Shown: positions 17,825-26,340 of the stretch, piece after piece
How positions within the stretch are numbered: the stretch's first letter is position 1
How the letters are laid out: each line of letters opens with the position of its first letter
Assembly: GCF_002222055.1 (NCBI RefSeq)
Contig: NZ_MUGS01000062.1
Span: forward strand, 73,430 to 137,429
DNA: 64,000 nt
DNA from: Flavobacterium araucananum
Lineage (GTDB): Bacteria; Bacteroidota; Bacteroidia; Flavobacteriales; Flavobacteriaceae
Direction: 5' to 3'
Notes under the pieces: generated by a model
The model's database searches: none
What the model was told of the DNA's origin: nothing
What the model saw: the letters and a program-made list of their open reading frames with translations, nothing else
Made by a program: the position numbers and the translations under genes

Positions 17825-17858
17825 ACATAGAATTTTTCAACAAATAATTAACATTCAC

Positions 17859-19142
17859 ATGCCAATAACCGCTAACGATACCAAAAGAAAATCATGGTTA
17901 GAAGTGCCAGAAAATAGCGACTTCCCTATTCAAAATATTCCTTTCGGTGTATTTCTTACTAAAGAAAATGTCGTTACAGTAGGAACACGAATTGGCGATT
18001 ACGCTATAGATTTAGGGGCTCTACAACAATTAAACTATTTTGCCGGAATAGATTTAACAGATGATATGTTCATGCAAGACACGCTTAATGATTTTATTTC
18101 TGATGGAAAAAAAACATGGCGTTTAGTTCGAAATCGAATTGCTGATATTTTCGACGAAACCAACCCACAACTAAGAGATTCAACAAAAGATCGAGATATT
18201 GTTATTTTTAAAATCGACGATGTAGAGATGCAATTACCGGTTTTAATTGGGGATTATACTGACTTTTACTCGAGTAAAGAGCACGCTACAAACGTTGGAA
18301 AAATGTTTCGTGATCCTGAAAACGCTTTATTACCAAACTGGTTACACATACCTGTAGGGTATCACGGAAGAAGTTCTACTATTGTTCCGTCCGGGATTCC
18401 GGTTCACCGACCAATGGGACAAACTTTACCGGCTGGCGAAAAATATCCCGTTTTTGGTCCGTCTCGTTTAGTAGATTTCGAATTGGAAACTGCTTTTATT
18501 ACTACGGATGTAAATATAATGGGAGAAAATATTCCAACGTATGAAGCCGAAGATTATATTTTTGGGATGGTTTTATTGAATGACTGGAGTGCACGTGACA
18601 TCCAGAAATGGGAATATGTGCCACTAGGGCCATTCTTAGCCAAAAACTTTGCTACATCAATTTCTCCATGGATTGTAACTATGGATGCCTTAGAACCTTT
18701 TAGAACCAAAGGTCCTAAACAAGATCCATCGCCATTGCCTTATTTACAAACTAAAGGTAAAAAAGCATTTGATATTCATCTTGAGGTTTCTATAAAACCT
18801 GAGGAAGCAGAAGAAACGATAGTATCAAAATCAAACTTTAAATATTTGTACTGGTCGATGAGCCAACAATTAGCACATCATACTTCTAACGGTTGTCGTG
18901 TAAATTCTGGCGATATGATGGGTTCAGGAACAATTTCCGGCCCTACTCCTGATAGTTTTGGTTCTATGCTGGAATTGACTTGGGGAGGACAAAATCCTCT
19001 GAAATTAAACGATGGCAGCGAGCGTAAATTTATCGAAGATAATGATACGGTAATTATAAGAGGTTTCTGCGAAAATGCCGAGGTAAGACTTGGTTTTGGA
19101 GAGGTTTCCAGTCAATTATTACCTCCGTTTATCAGACCATGA
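17859..19142 (+). CDS. fahA: Fumarylacetoacetase
   Basis: The enzyme hydrolyses fumarylacetoacetate to fumarate and acetoacetate, the last step of tyrosine degradation through homogentisate. The 427-residue protein has an N-terminal SH3-like region followed by the FAH catalytic domain. The metal and catalytic residues lie in YTDFYSSKEHATNVGKMFR (about 131-149), the LPNWLHIPVGYHGRSSTIVPSG stretch (about 157-178), DFELETAFI and FGMVLLNDWSARDIQKWEYVPLG (about 236-258). The other pathway genes (hpd, hmgA) are not adjacent. It is monocistronic, with its own promoter and a strong terminator. Confidence 0.94.
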   Translation: MPITANDTKRKSWLEVPENSDFPIQNIPFGVFLTKENVVTVGTRIGDYAIDLGALQQLNYFAGIDLTDDMFMQDTLNDFISDGKKTWRLVRNRIADIFDETNPQLRDSTKDRDIVIFKIDDVEMQLPVLIGDYTDFYSSKEHATNVGKMFRDPENALLPNWLHIPVGYHGRSSTIVPSGIPVHRPMGQTLPAGEKYPVFGPSRLVDFELETAFITTDVNIMGENIPTYEAEDYIFGMVLLNDWSARDIQKWEYVPLGPFLAKNFATSISPWIVTMDALEPFRTKGPKQDPSPLPYLQTKGKKAFDIHLEVSIKPEEAEETIVSKSNFKYLYWSMSQQLAHHTSNGCRVNSGDMMGSGTISGPTPDSFGSMLELTWGGQNPLKLNDGSERKFIEDNDTVIIRGFCENAEVRLGFGEVSSQLLPPFIRP

Positions 19143-19170
19143 AGAGCAGATAAAATATCGGAATAAATAC

Positions 19171-19203
19171 AAAACCTCGAAAGTGATTTCGAGGTTTTTT
19201 GTT
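19171..19203 (+). terminator. Terminator of fahA
   Basis: AAAACCTCGAAA (19171-19182) and TTTCGAGGTTTT (19187-19198) form a perfect 12-bp stem with a GTGA loop, followed by a T run. Confidence 0.85.
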
Positions 19204-19294
19204 TTTATGCTTTTTGCCTCATATTAAAATGATTTTTCTCATTTTATTATTTCATTATTTAAAATTTAGAGGTTTTTTTTTGTTTTTGTTTGAA

Positions 19295-19420
19295 TTGCCT
19301 CCTGCTTTAGCTGGAGAATAATTTTTAAGGTATAAAAAAGGGCTTTAGCCAAAATAGCAATTTGGCTAAAGCCTTAATATATTGACTTTATATTCCCTCC
19401 AGTTGAAACTGGAGGCTATG
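19295..19420. repeat. REP-like composite of three hairpins
   Basis: The element has an outer palindrome CTCCTGCTTTAGCTGGAG near 19299-19316. A central perfect 13-bp hairpin follows, GGCTTTAGCCAAA (19341-19353) with TTTGGCTAAAGCC (19361-19373). Last comes CCTCCAGTT (19396-19404) with AACTGGAGG (19407-19415). The first and third palindromes share the word CTCCAG/CTGGAG and bracket the central one. This is the layout of REP sequences mobilised by IS200-like RAYT transposases; no transposase gene is present here. The remaining bases up to 19532 hold degenerate GGCGACTTGGCGAG and CGCGAAAATCCG words. Confidence 0.65.
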
Positions 19421-19532
19421 CAATAAAATTATTTAACTTAAAAAACTTGGCGACTTGGCGAGATTAAAAAAATTCCTAATGAAGGATAAAACCCGCGAAA
19501 ATCCGTTTAATCTGTGAAATCCAGGGCTAATA

Positions 19533-20573
19533 TTAAGCAGGAATCTGTTGACTCAAACAATGTAAAGTACCAAATCCCCAAATGAAATCGATACAGCTTA
19601 TCCCGATTACTTCACGATCCGGGAAACACTCAGAAAGTATATTTAGCGCCACTCTGTCATTACTGTCATTAAAAGTAGGAACCAAGACACAATTATTCAA
19701 AATCAAAAAGTTTGCATAACTCGCCGGCAATCTCAGCGTTTCAAAATCGACACGTTTAGGCATTGGCAAAGCAACAATTGTTGGTGATTTTCCGTCTTCT
19801 AATTTTGCATTTTGCAAACGTTTCAGGTTATCTTGCAACGGTTTGTAATTGGCATCATTTTTATCTGTTTCTACAATTGTTACAATCGTATCTTCATTTA
19901 CAAATCGGCATAAATCATCAATATGTCCGTGTGTATCATCCCCTTCTATTCCGTCTCCAAGCCAAATTACGTTTGTAACTCCAAGATATTCCTTAAAAAC
20001 AGCTTCGTAATCTTCTTTGGTAAAGTTTTTATTTCGAACCTGAATTGATGGATGCATCAAACATTCTTCAGAGGTTAATAGCGTTCCTCTTCCGTTTACA
20101 TCAATTGCGCCACCTTCTACTATTACAGGTTTTCCTTTGTATATGACTTGCGTAAGGGGAACATCGATAAAATCGGCTATTTTAGAAGGAACAAATTTAT
20201 CCAGTTGATAATTTTTATATTTTGCCCAACCGTTAAAATTAAAATTTAACGCTTCTCTTTTTGAACCATTTTTTACAACAATTGGTCCCGAATCACGCAT
20301 CCAGCTTCTGTTGGTTTTATGGATGATAAAAGATACGTTGGCAATATTTACACGTGCTCTTTCTAACATTTCGGCTACTTTTTCTTTTAGCTTTTCATCG
20401 GCTACGACCAAAAAAACGGTTTCAAAAGTGGCTACTTTTTTAATAAATTCTACAAAAGCCCATTGAACGGCTTCATATTTTCCCGGCCAATCGTTACCAT
20501 TATGCGGAAAACACAATACAATTCCTTGTTGCTTCTCCCATTCTGCTGGAAATCTTCTATTATTTGTTGACAT
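19533..20573 (-). CDS. aguA: Agmatine deiminase
   Basis: The enzyme hydrolyses agmatine to N-carbamoylputrescine and ammonia in the plant-type route to putrescine. The 346-residue protein shows the guanidine-modifying (peptidyl-arginine deiminase) fold: NRSWMRDSGPIVV (about 87-99), VEGGAIDVNGRGTLLTSEE (about 152-170), DTHGHIDDLCRFV (about 212-224) and the C-terminal catalytic cysteine in GTLHCLSQQ near residue 340. The partner N-carbamoylputrescine amidase lies 3.3 kb away on the same strand, separated by two unrelated rightward genes. Confidence 0.9.
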   Translation of the reverse strand: MSTNNRRFPAEWEKQQGIVLCFPHNGNDWPGKYEAVQWAFVEFIKKVATFETVFLVVADEKLKEKVAEMLERARVNIANVSFIIHKTNRSWMRDSGPIVVKNGSKREALNFNFNGWAKYKNYQLDKFVPSKIADFIDVPLTQVIYKGKPVIVEGGAIDVNGRGTLLTSEECLMHPSIQVRNKNFTKEDYEAVFKEYLGVTNVIWLGDGIEGDDTHGHIDDLCRFVNEDTIVTIVETDKNDANYKPLQDNLKRLQNAKLEDGKSPTIVALPMPKRVDFETLRLPASYANFLILNNCVLVPTFNDSNDRVALNILSECFPDREVIGISCIDFIWGFGTLHCLSQQIPA

Positions 20574-20599
20574 AAAGAGGTTCTAAATTTAAAAGTGTA

Positions 20600-20607
20600 C
20601 AAAGATA
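20600..20607 (-). promoter_or_regulatory. Candidate -7 box for agmatine deiminase
   Basis: On the minus strand TATCTTTG matches TAnnTTTG, 26 bases upstream of the start codon. A -33 TTG was not found at standard spacing. Confidence 0.45.
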
Positions 20608-20730
20608 ATCATTCAGAAGGATTATAAAATAGCAGAACTAAAATCATCTCTGATTTAGATAAAATATCTGATAAAAATTAAGTTAAAGATTAAATAATGA
20701 AACCTTAATATGTGCGCAGGATTGGCGAAT

Positions 20731-20738
20731 TACTTTTG
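20731..20738 (+). promoter_or_regulatory. Candidate -7 box for the choice-of-anchor I gene
   Basis: TACTTTTG matches TAnnTTTG, 22 bases before the ATG. The -33 region is not clear. Confidence 0.45.
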
Positions 20739-20760
20739 AAAAAAACTAAAACACACAAAA

Positions 20761-22281
20761 ATGAAAAAACTAACGCTTTCACTATTAGCAACTTTATCTC
20801 TTTTGGTAAGTTGTAATAATGATGAAAATTCAAGCAATGGAACACCTGAAGTTGTTATCAATGAGAATCCGGGAACTTTTAAAGAAATAGGTTCTATAAC
20901 TATTGGTGGCGAAGGTGCGGCAGAAATCACGGCTTATGACGAAAAAACAAAAAAACTTTTTACCGTAAATAATAGTGGAACAAATCAGATTGATGTAATA
21001 GATTTAACGGATCCGACTAAACCATCCAAAATTGGTAAAATAGATTTAACTCCTTATGAAGGCGCTTCGAATAGTGTTGCTGTCTATGATGGGAAATTGG
21101 CTGTTGCCTTAGAATCGACCGTAAACAAACAAGGAAACGGTAAAGTAGTTGTTTTTAATACCACTGATTACAGCTTAATTAAACAAATTACGGTAGGTGC
21201 TTTGCCGGATATGATTACTTTTTCGCCAGACGGAAAATATATTATGACGGCTAATGAGGGTGAACCAAATACTGATTATTCTCAAGATCCTAACGGAACA
21301 ATTTCTATCATCGAAGTAAGTAATTATGCCGTTACAACGTTAGATTTTAGTTCTTTTAGCAGTCAGGCAGAAGTTTTGAAGAAAGACGGATTCAGGGTTT
21401 CGAAATTTGCAAAAAGTTTTGCTCAGGATATCGAACCTGAATATATAACCATTTCTGACGATTCTAAAACAGCCTGGGTAACACTACAAGAAAATAATGG
21501 TGTTGCAAAAGTAGATTTGACTTCTAAAACTATTACTGCAATTTATCCTTTAGGATTTAAAGATTTTAATACTGCCGAAAATGCAATTGATGTAAGTGAT
21601 AAAGATGATAAAGTAGCTTTTAATCCCTGGAAAGTAAAAGGCATGTTTATGCCGGATGGAATTAGTCATTTTTCTGCCAATAACATTCCTTATTTTGTCA
21701 CGGCAAACGAAGGTGATGCGAGAGAATATACCGCTTATTCGGATATTAAAAGAATGAAAGATATGAAGTTAGACGCAACTGTTTTTCCTGATGCTGCAAC
21801 TTTAAAACTTGAAACTAATTTAGGACGACTGAATCTTATTGCTGATATGGGTGATACGGATGGAGACGGTGATCTTGATGAACTGATAGCATTTGGAGCG
21901 CGCTCTTTCTCTATCTGGAACGGAAACACAGGAAAAATTGTTTTTGACAGTAAAAATGATGTAGATAAAAAAACGAATGAATTAGGAACTTATGACGACA
22001 AACGTAGCGATGACAAGGGTTCTGAACCTGAAGCTGTCGTTGCTGCTAAGATGGGAAATCAAAATATTTTATTTGTAGGCCTTGAAAGATCTGATGCTTT
22101 TATGACTTATGATGTAACGAATCCTGCCTCTCCTCAATATTTGCAAACAGTAAAAACGGGCGATGCTCCTGAAGGAATTTTATTTATTCCAGCCTCCAAA
22201 AGTCCAACCAAAAGAAGTTTACTAATCGTGAGCAGTGAGGGTGATGGAACGATCAAAATATACCAACCAGATTTAAAATAA
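20761..22281 (+). CDS. Choice-of-anchor I domain lipoprotein
   Basis: The 506-residue protein starts with a lipoprotein signal peptide whose lipobox LLVSCNN places the acylated Cys at residue 19. The mature part is a beta-propeller-like domain with repeated blade motifs (KKLFTVNNSGTNQIDVIDL, PDMITFSPDGKYIMTANEGEP, PDGISHFSANNIPYFVTANEGDARE) typical of the choice-of-anchor I family. The segment DTDGDGDLDELIAFGARSFSIWNG contains a calcium-binding-like DxDxDG loop. Members are often found with secreted phosphatases and nucleases, but their enzymatic activity is uncertain. It is probably on the outer membrane. Confidence 0.85.
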   Translation: MKKLTLSLLATLSLLVSCNNDENSSNGTPEVVINENPGTFKEIGSITIGGEGAAEITAYDEKTKKLFTVNNSGTNQIDVIDLTDPTKPSKIGKIDLTPYEGASNSVAVYDGKLAVALESTVNKQGNGKVVVFNTTDYSLIKQITVGALPDMITFSPDGKYIMTANEGEPNTDYSQDPNGTISIIEVSNYAVTTLDFSSFSSQAEVLKKDGFRVSKFAKSFAQDIEPEYITISDDSKTAWVTLQENNGVAKVDLTSKTITAIYPLGFKDFNTAENAIDVSDKDDKVAFNPWKVKGMFMPDGISHFSANNIPYFVTANEGDAREYTAYSDIKRMKDMKLDATVFPDAATLKLETNLGRLNLIADMGDTDGDGDLDELIAFGARSFSIWNGNTGKIVFDSKNDVDKKTNELGTYDDKRSDDKGSEPEAVVAAKMGNQNILFVGLERSDAFMTYDVTNPASPQYLQTVKTGDAPEGILFIPASKSPTKRSLLIVSSEGDGTIKIYQPDLK

Positions 22282-22299
22282 CTTTCACATTTACAATTC

Positions 22300-22336
22300 A
22301 AAAAAGGGCTAAATTTTAAATTTAGTCCTTTTTTTT
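22300..22336 (+). terminator. Terminator after the choice-of-anchor I gene
   Basis: AAAAGGGCTAAATTT pairs with AAATTTAGTCCTTTT, allowing one G-T pair, and is followed by a run of eight T. Confidence 0.8.
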
Positions 22337-22435
22337 GCTCAAAATTTTGGTTTTATTTAACTGATTTACATAAATATAAGCCAATAGATGGGAATTATGT
22401 AAGACCAAATAGAACACATTCTGAAACTCGAAGTA

Positions 22436-22443
22436 TAATTTTG
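22436..22443 (+). promoter_or_regulatory. Candidate -7 box for the OmpA-family gene
   Basis: TAATTTTG fits TAnnTTTG, 53 bases before the ATG of the porin gene. The -33 box is poor (CTG rather than TTG). Confidence 0.45.
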
Positions 22444-22496
22444 TCCAGAGTTTAAAACGAAAAACTCTTATTAATCATAATTAAAATTTGGATAAC

Positions 22497-23765
22497 ATGA
22501 AAAAGAAATTAGCTTCAGTATCACTTTTATTACTAACATTCGCTGCAGGTGCACAAAATATGGCAACGACATCAGCTCAACCTACAATTGACAAGCCTGC
22601 TTACAATAAATGGTCTATCGAATTAAATGGTGGATTAAACAAACCAATGAGAACAATAACTCCGGGATACTCTACTGAATCTCTTAGTCCGTTTCACGCA
22701 GATTTAGGAGTAAGATACATGTTTAATCCTAAATTTGGTTTGAAATTAGATGTTGGATACGATCAATTTCAAGAACGAAATGACACTCCGGAATTTGACA
22801 GTAAATATTACAGAGCAAGTTTACAAGGGGTTATTAACCTTGGTCGTGCTTTAAACTTTGAAACCTGGACCAATACTTTTGGTTTATTAGCTCATGGTGG
22901 ATTTGGTGTTTCTCAATTGAGTTCAGACAAAGGTTTTGACGGAAAAGATTACATGGCTCATGGAATTGCGGGATTAACAGGACAAATTAGATTAAGTAAC
23001 AGAGTTGCTTTGACTGGAGATCTTACTGGTATCGTTAACGGTAGACAAAACCATAATTTTGACGGAAAAGGTGTTCCAACCACAGGTTCATTAGATGGTG
23101 TATTGCTAAATGCATCTGTTGGTTTGACGTTCTACTTAGGTAAAAACGAAAAACATGCTGATTGGTTTTCTGAAGAAAATGAAAGATTAAACAAATTAGA
23201 AGACAGAGTTACTACAATTGAAACTAATCTTATTGATACTGACAAAGATGGTGTTGCTGATTTGTATGACTTAGAACCTAATACTGTTTCCGGAGTAGCT
23301 GTAAATACTAAAGGACAATCTATTGATAACAATCAAAACGGTGTACCGGATGAATTAGAAAGCTATTTAGAGAAAACTTACGTTCAAAAAGGCAAAGAAA
23401 CTGCTGCAACAAACAATACGGTTGAAGAATTGATTAACGGAGGTTATGTTAATGTATATTTTGACTTTAACTCTTCTAAACCAACAAATGCTTCTTTATC
23501 AGGTGTTGATTTCTTAGTAAAATATTTGAAAAACAATCCAGGAAAATCTGCAGATATTGTAGGATATGCTGACGAAATTGGAAGTTCAAGTTATAACACT
23601 GAGTTATCAAGAAAAAGAGCCGAAGCAGTGAAAAAAGTTGCTGAAAATGCAGGAATTGATGCTTCAAGATTAAATGTAGTTGCAAATGGTGAAGATACTT
23701 CTGTGAACAAAAGTTCTAAAGAAGCGCGTCAAATCGTGAGAAGAGTTACTTTTCAGGTAAAATAA
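22497..23765 (+). CDS. OmpA-family outer-membrane protein
   Basis: The 422-residue protein has a signal peptide (cleavage after residue 19, AAGAQN) and an N-terminal eight-stranded barrel (about 35-215). A thrombospondin type 3-like calcium repeat follows (DTDKDGVADLYDLEP near 254-268 and DNNQNGVPDELE near 285), then a C-terminal OmpA peptidoglycan-binding domain (about 315-422, with VYFDFNSSKPTNAS, ADIVGYADEIGSSSYNTELSRKRAEAVK and RRVTFQVK). This is a major structural porin-type protein linking outer membrane and cell wall. ATG at 22497 was chosen over a TTG three codons upstream. It is monocistronic with a strong terminator. Confidence 0.93.
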   Translation: MKKKLASVSLLLLTFAAGAQNMATTSAQPTIDKPAYNKWSIELNGGLNKPMRTITPGYSTESLSPFHADLGVRYMFNPKFGLKLDVGYDQFQERNDTPEFDSKYYRASLQGVINLGRALNFETWTNTFGLLAHGGFGVSQLSSDKGFDGKDYMAHGIAGLTGQIRLSNRVALTGDLTGIVNGRQNHNFDGKGVPTTGSLDGVLLNASVGLTFYLGKNEKHADWFSEENERLNKLEDRVTTIETNLIDTDKDGVADLYDLEPNTVSGVAVNTKGQSIDNNQNGVPDELESYLEKTYVQKGKETAATNNTVEELINGGYVNVYFDFNSSKPTNASLSGVDFLVKYLKNNPGKSADIVGYADEIGSSSYNTELSRKRAEAVKKVAENAGIDASRLNVVANGEDTSVNKSSKEARQIVRRVTFQVK

Positions 23766-23784
23766 TCTTATTATATATTTTAAG

Positions 23785-23826
23785 AATCCGCTTCGGAATG
23801 AATATTCTGAAGCGGATTTTTTTTTG
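23785..23826 (+). terminator. Terminator of the OmpA-family gene
   Basis: AATCCGCTTC (23785-23794) pairs with GAAGCGGATT (23809-23818), with an inner GAAT/ATTC extension, and is followed by eight T. Confidence 0.85.
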
Positions 23827-23839
23827 CTTTGATAAAATA

Positions 23840-23873
23840 AAAAAAGGACAAAATTTATGTTTTGTCCTTTTTT
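23840..23873. terminator. Bidirectional terminator between converging genes
   Basis: AAAAAAGGACAAAA (23840-23853) pairs perfectly with TTTTGTCCTTTTTT (23860-23873). T runs on both strands suit the converging porin and amidase genes. Confidence 0.8.
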
Positions 23874-23891
23874 GTATTTATAAATTAACCA

Positions 23892-24779
23892 TTAGTCAAT
23901 GGCTCTTTTTGTAATATCTCCAAAAGCATCAATTCTTCTGTCTCTGAAAAATGGCCAGTTCTGGCGTACATTTTCCTGTAAGTCTAAATCAACTTCGGCA
24001 ATTAGAATTTCTTCCTGATCGTGAGAAGCCTGTGCCAAAATTTCGCCTTGAGGTCCTGCAATAAATGATGCTCCCCAAAACTGAATTCCTTCAGTTCCTT
24101 CTATATATTTTTCTAAACCAATTCTGTTTGCAGCAGCAACAAAAACTCCATTTGCAACCGCATGACCTTTCATTACGTTCATCCAGGCTCCGTATTGGTT
24201 TTCGCCATATTGCTCTTTTTCTTTTGGATGCCATCCAATTGCAGTTGGATAAAATAAGACTTCGGCACCTTTTAAAGCTGTAATACGAGCTGCTTCAGGA
24301 TACCATTGATCCCAACAAATAAGGGTACCAATTTTTCCTTTTTTAGTTTCAATTGCCTGAAATCCTAAATCTCCCGGCGTAAAATAAAATTTCTCGTAAA
24401 AATGAGGATCGTCCGGAATGTGCATTTTACGGTATAAACCAGCTTCTGTCCCATCAGTATCGATAATATAGGCACTATTGTGATAGATTCCCGCCATTCT
24501 TTTTTCGAAGAAAGGAACAATAATCACGACTCCTAATTCTTTTGCCAGTTCACTAAAAGCAATAAATGAAGTGCTGTAAAGTGGTTCTGCTAATGCAAAA
24601 TTGTCTACATCTTCGCTTTGGCAAAAATAATGACTGCTATATAATTCCGGTAACAAGATTACTTCTGCACCTTTATGGGCAGCATCTTTTACCCAGCTGA
24701 TACATTTTTTAAGATTATTCTCGGCAACGTCATTTAGATTTAACTGAATAACGGCGATTTTATATTTTCTTTTCGGCAT
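23892..24779 (-). CDS. aguB: N-carbamoylputrescine amidase
   Basis: The enzyme hydrolyses N-carbamoylputrescine to putrescine, ammonia and CO2. The 295-residue nitrilase-superfamily protein has the Glu-Lys-Cys triad in ILLPELYSSHYFC (Glu near 45), YRKMHIPDDPHFYEKFYFTPG (Lys near 117) and GTLICWDQWYPEAARI (Cys near 154). The DQWYPEAAR segment is typical of plant-type AguB. ATG at 24779 (MPKRKYKIAVIQLN) was chosen over one seven codons upstream. Together with the deiminase it forms the agmatine-to-putrescine route; an arginine decarboxylase is not in this window. Confidence 0.92.
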   Translation of the reverse strand: MPKRKYKIAVIQLNLNDVAENNLKKCISWVKDAAHKGAEVILLPELYSSHYFCQSEDVDNFALAEPLYSTSFIAFSELAKELGVVIIVPFFEKRMAGIYHNSAYIIDTDGTEAGLYRKMHIPDDPHFYEKFYFTPGDLGFQAIETKKGKIGTLICWDQWYPEAARITALKGAEVLFYPTAIGWHPKEKEQYGENQYGAWMNVMKGHAVANGVFVAAANRIGLEKYIEGTEGIQFWGASFIAGPQGEILAQASHDQEEILIAEVDLDLQENVRQNWPFFRDRRIDAFGDITKRAID

Positions 24780-24858
24780 GACATAAAATTTAGAGTGCAA
24801 AAATAGTAATTTTTAGAGGAACGGCAAAGGATGTAATTTCATTATAAAAATGAAAAAA

Positions 24859-24873
24859 GAGCCATATTAGCTC
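24859..24873 (-). terminator. Weak terminator of the toxin-antitoxin pair
   Basis: GAGC and GCTC form a short stem just after the toxin stop codon, with a run of six T on the minus strand. The stem is short, so the call is tentative. Confidence 0.4.
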
Positions 24874-24875
24874 CT

Positions 24876-25166
24876 TTATAATTGTGAAGTAAAATCTCGT
24901 TTAATAGAAATTACTTTAATAATATAAACAATCAAATCTTCCTCCCTATACAAGATCTTATAATTTCTAATAATAATTTTCCTGTATTCTGGTTCGATTT
25001 CATCCTTTTGATATTGTTCCCTAAAATGAACTTTTCCAGTTACCTCTAAAATATCATTTTTTAAATTATTTGCTCCTTGAACTGATCTTTCTTTGTAGTA
25101 ATTAAAAATTGTTTTTAATTGATTTTTTGCTTCACTTGTCCAAATTATTTTTTTGACTTCGCTCAT
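24876..25166 (-). CDS. RelE/ParE-superfamily toxin
   Basis: The 96-residue protein has the compact ParE/RelE layout: helices EVKKIIWTSEAKNQLKTIFNYYKERSVQGANNLKNDIL, then strands GKVHFREQYQKDEIEPEYRKIIIRNYKILYREEDLIVYIIKV and the C-terminal KRDF tail. The EYRKIIIRNYKILYR motif is typical of ParE-like members. ParE poisons gyrase and RelE cleaves mRNA on the ribosome; which applies here cannot be told. Its start codon overlaps the antitoxin stop, so the pair is translationally coupled with the antitoxin first. Confidence 0.85.
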   Translation of the reverse strand: MSEVKKIIWTSEAKNQLKTIFNYYKERSVQGANNLKNDILEVTGKVHFREQYQKDEIEPEYRKIIIRNYKILYREEDLIVYIIKVISIKRDFTSQL

Positions 25167-25411
25167 TACCAGTTTTCAGATTCTTTTTCTAAATCTTCCT
25201 GCGAAATCACATTCCCTTTTTTAATATCTAATTCTGCTTTCGCTATTTCTTCTTTATAGATAGCTCTTGTAATCGGTTTTCCATCAGCCGAAAAGGCAAT
25301 AATTTCTTCTTCCTGATAGCTTTCAATGACTGCTTTAACAACCTTTAAAAGACGTTCATCTGCAGTATTTATATATTGTAAAACACTATCTCTTAATTCT
25401 AAAGCTCCCAT
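25166..25411 (-). CDS. Antitoxin of the RelE/ParE pair
   Basis: The 81-residue protein has an N-terminal region (MGALELRDSVLQYINTADERLLKVVKAVIESY) resembling the Bacteroidetes antitoxin family that precedes ParE-type toxins, and an acidic C-terminal helix (LDIKKGNVISQEDLEKESENW) that would wrap the toxin. No classical ribbon-helix-helix or XRE motif is obvious. ATG at 25411 was preferred over a TTG eight codons upstream. It overlaps the toxin by one base and probably represses their common promoter. Confidence 0.75.
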   Translation of the reverse strand: MGALELRDSVLQYINTADERLLKVVKAVIESYQEEEIIAFSADGKPITRAIYKEEIAKAELDIKKGNVISQEDLEKESENW

Positions 25412-25588
25412 AACTATATTCTTTTGATTCTTCAAAGATAGTTATTTTCGATCTTAGTTATAATACACTATTGACAAAACAACTTAAGCAATTTAAAATC
25501 TAAGAAAAAACCATTCTACATCAATTTAAAAAAATTAAATATTTGTAAAATGGTTTCCTAACCTACCTTTTGTCGATCTGAAATCGAA

Positions 25589-26002
25589 TTATTCTATAAC
25601 TACTTTTGTGGTTATAAACTCAGTTTCTGATTTTTTGAATTTTATTTCGAATGTTCCTTTTGTCGTTGATTTAAATTTGTAAACTGTTTTTTTAGGATCC
25701 GGAACTTGTTGCGTGCAAACTTCAGACGGATATTTTGCCTGAACTTGCAATCCTTTTACCGTCCCAATCGTTACATCAGTAATTTTATTAAATTCTCCAC
25801 AGGCATTATCGACTATAAAAGTTACATCATAGCTCAATTCTTCATTTACTTTGCCAGTTGCTGGTCCTTTTACTTCTGTTACTAAAGAATTCTTTGTAGT
25901 TGGTTCCGGAGTATTTGGTTTATCATCATCATTACTGCATGAAATAATACCAATTGATAAAAATAATACTACTAAAACTAATTTTAAGCTAAAATTTTTC
26001 AT
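25589..26002 (-). CDS. Small uncharacterised lipoprotein
   Basis: The 137-residue protein has a lipoprotein signal peptide (LFLSIGIISCSNDDDKP, acylated Cys at about residue 22) followed by an acidic linker of the DDDKPNTPEP kind that directs Bacteroidetes lipoproteins to the cell surface. The mature domain (about 40-137) is all-beta, with VNEELSYDVTFIVDNACGEFNKI and a C-terminal GTFEIKFKKSETEF, like a single Ig-like domain. Two mature cysteines (CGEF, VCTQ) could form a disulfide. The function is unknown. Confidence 0.75.
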   Translation of the reverse strand: MKNFSLKLVLVVLFLSIGIISCSNDDDKPNTPEPTTKNSLVTEVKGPATGKVNEELSYDVTFIVDNACGEFNKITDVTIGTVKGLQVQAKYPSEVCTQQVPDPKKTVYKFKSTTKGTFEIKFKKSETEFITTKVVIE

Positions 26003-26180
26003 ATAAAATAATAATTAATTGTTAATTACTATGAAGATGTTCCTGCGTTGCTTTGGTTGCTTTACACAATTGTTAAATAATTCAATAAAAAGATTAAACA
26101 CTTATAAATCAAAAACTTAATCAAATAAAAAAAATTACGTAATAACAGTTATTTCTTATGAAAATTATTTTTTTCTGGTA

Positions 26181-26255
26181 TAGCCCCGATAGAAACGATA
26201 TCCTTTTTAGCCGTTTTTTTACGGATAAAAAGATATAGTGAATAGCGGGACTAAT
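26181..26255. other. Structured AGCCCCGATAG element, copy 1
   Basis: The element starts AGCCCCGATAG, ends GAATAGCGGGACTA, and between these holds a long stem (GATATCC with TTTTTA opposite TAAAAAGATAT, closed by CCGT/ACGG). CCCG at the 5' end pairs with CGGG at the 3' end, leaving GATAG and ATAGC facing each other as a conserved internal loop. A second copy lies at 38.1 kb. It may be a structured RNA of the Flavobacteria-specific kind, possibly the published Flavo-1 motif, which I cannot verify. The rest of the gap 26003-26340 is AT-rich with one terminator. Confidence 0.55.
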
Positions 26256-26290
26256 GGTCTTTTGTAAATGATTGTTTTGCTGCAAAAAAA

Positions 26291-26320
26291 AACATCATTC
26301 GCCGCGGCGAATAATGTTTT
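26291..26320 (-). terminator. Terminator of the DUF808 gene
   Basis: AACATCATTCGCCGC pairs with GCGGCGAATAATGTT with one mismatch. T runs lie on both strands. Its core ATTCGCCGCGGCGAAT is shared with the terminator at 27611. Confidence 0.75.
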
Positions 26321-26340
26321 AATATTTTTATGTTTAGTAG

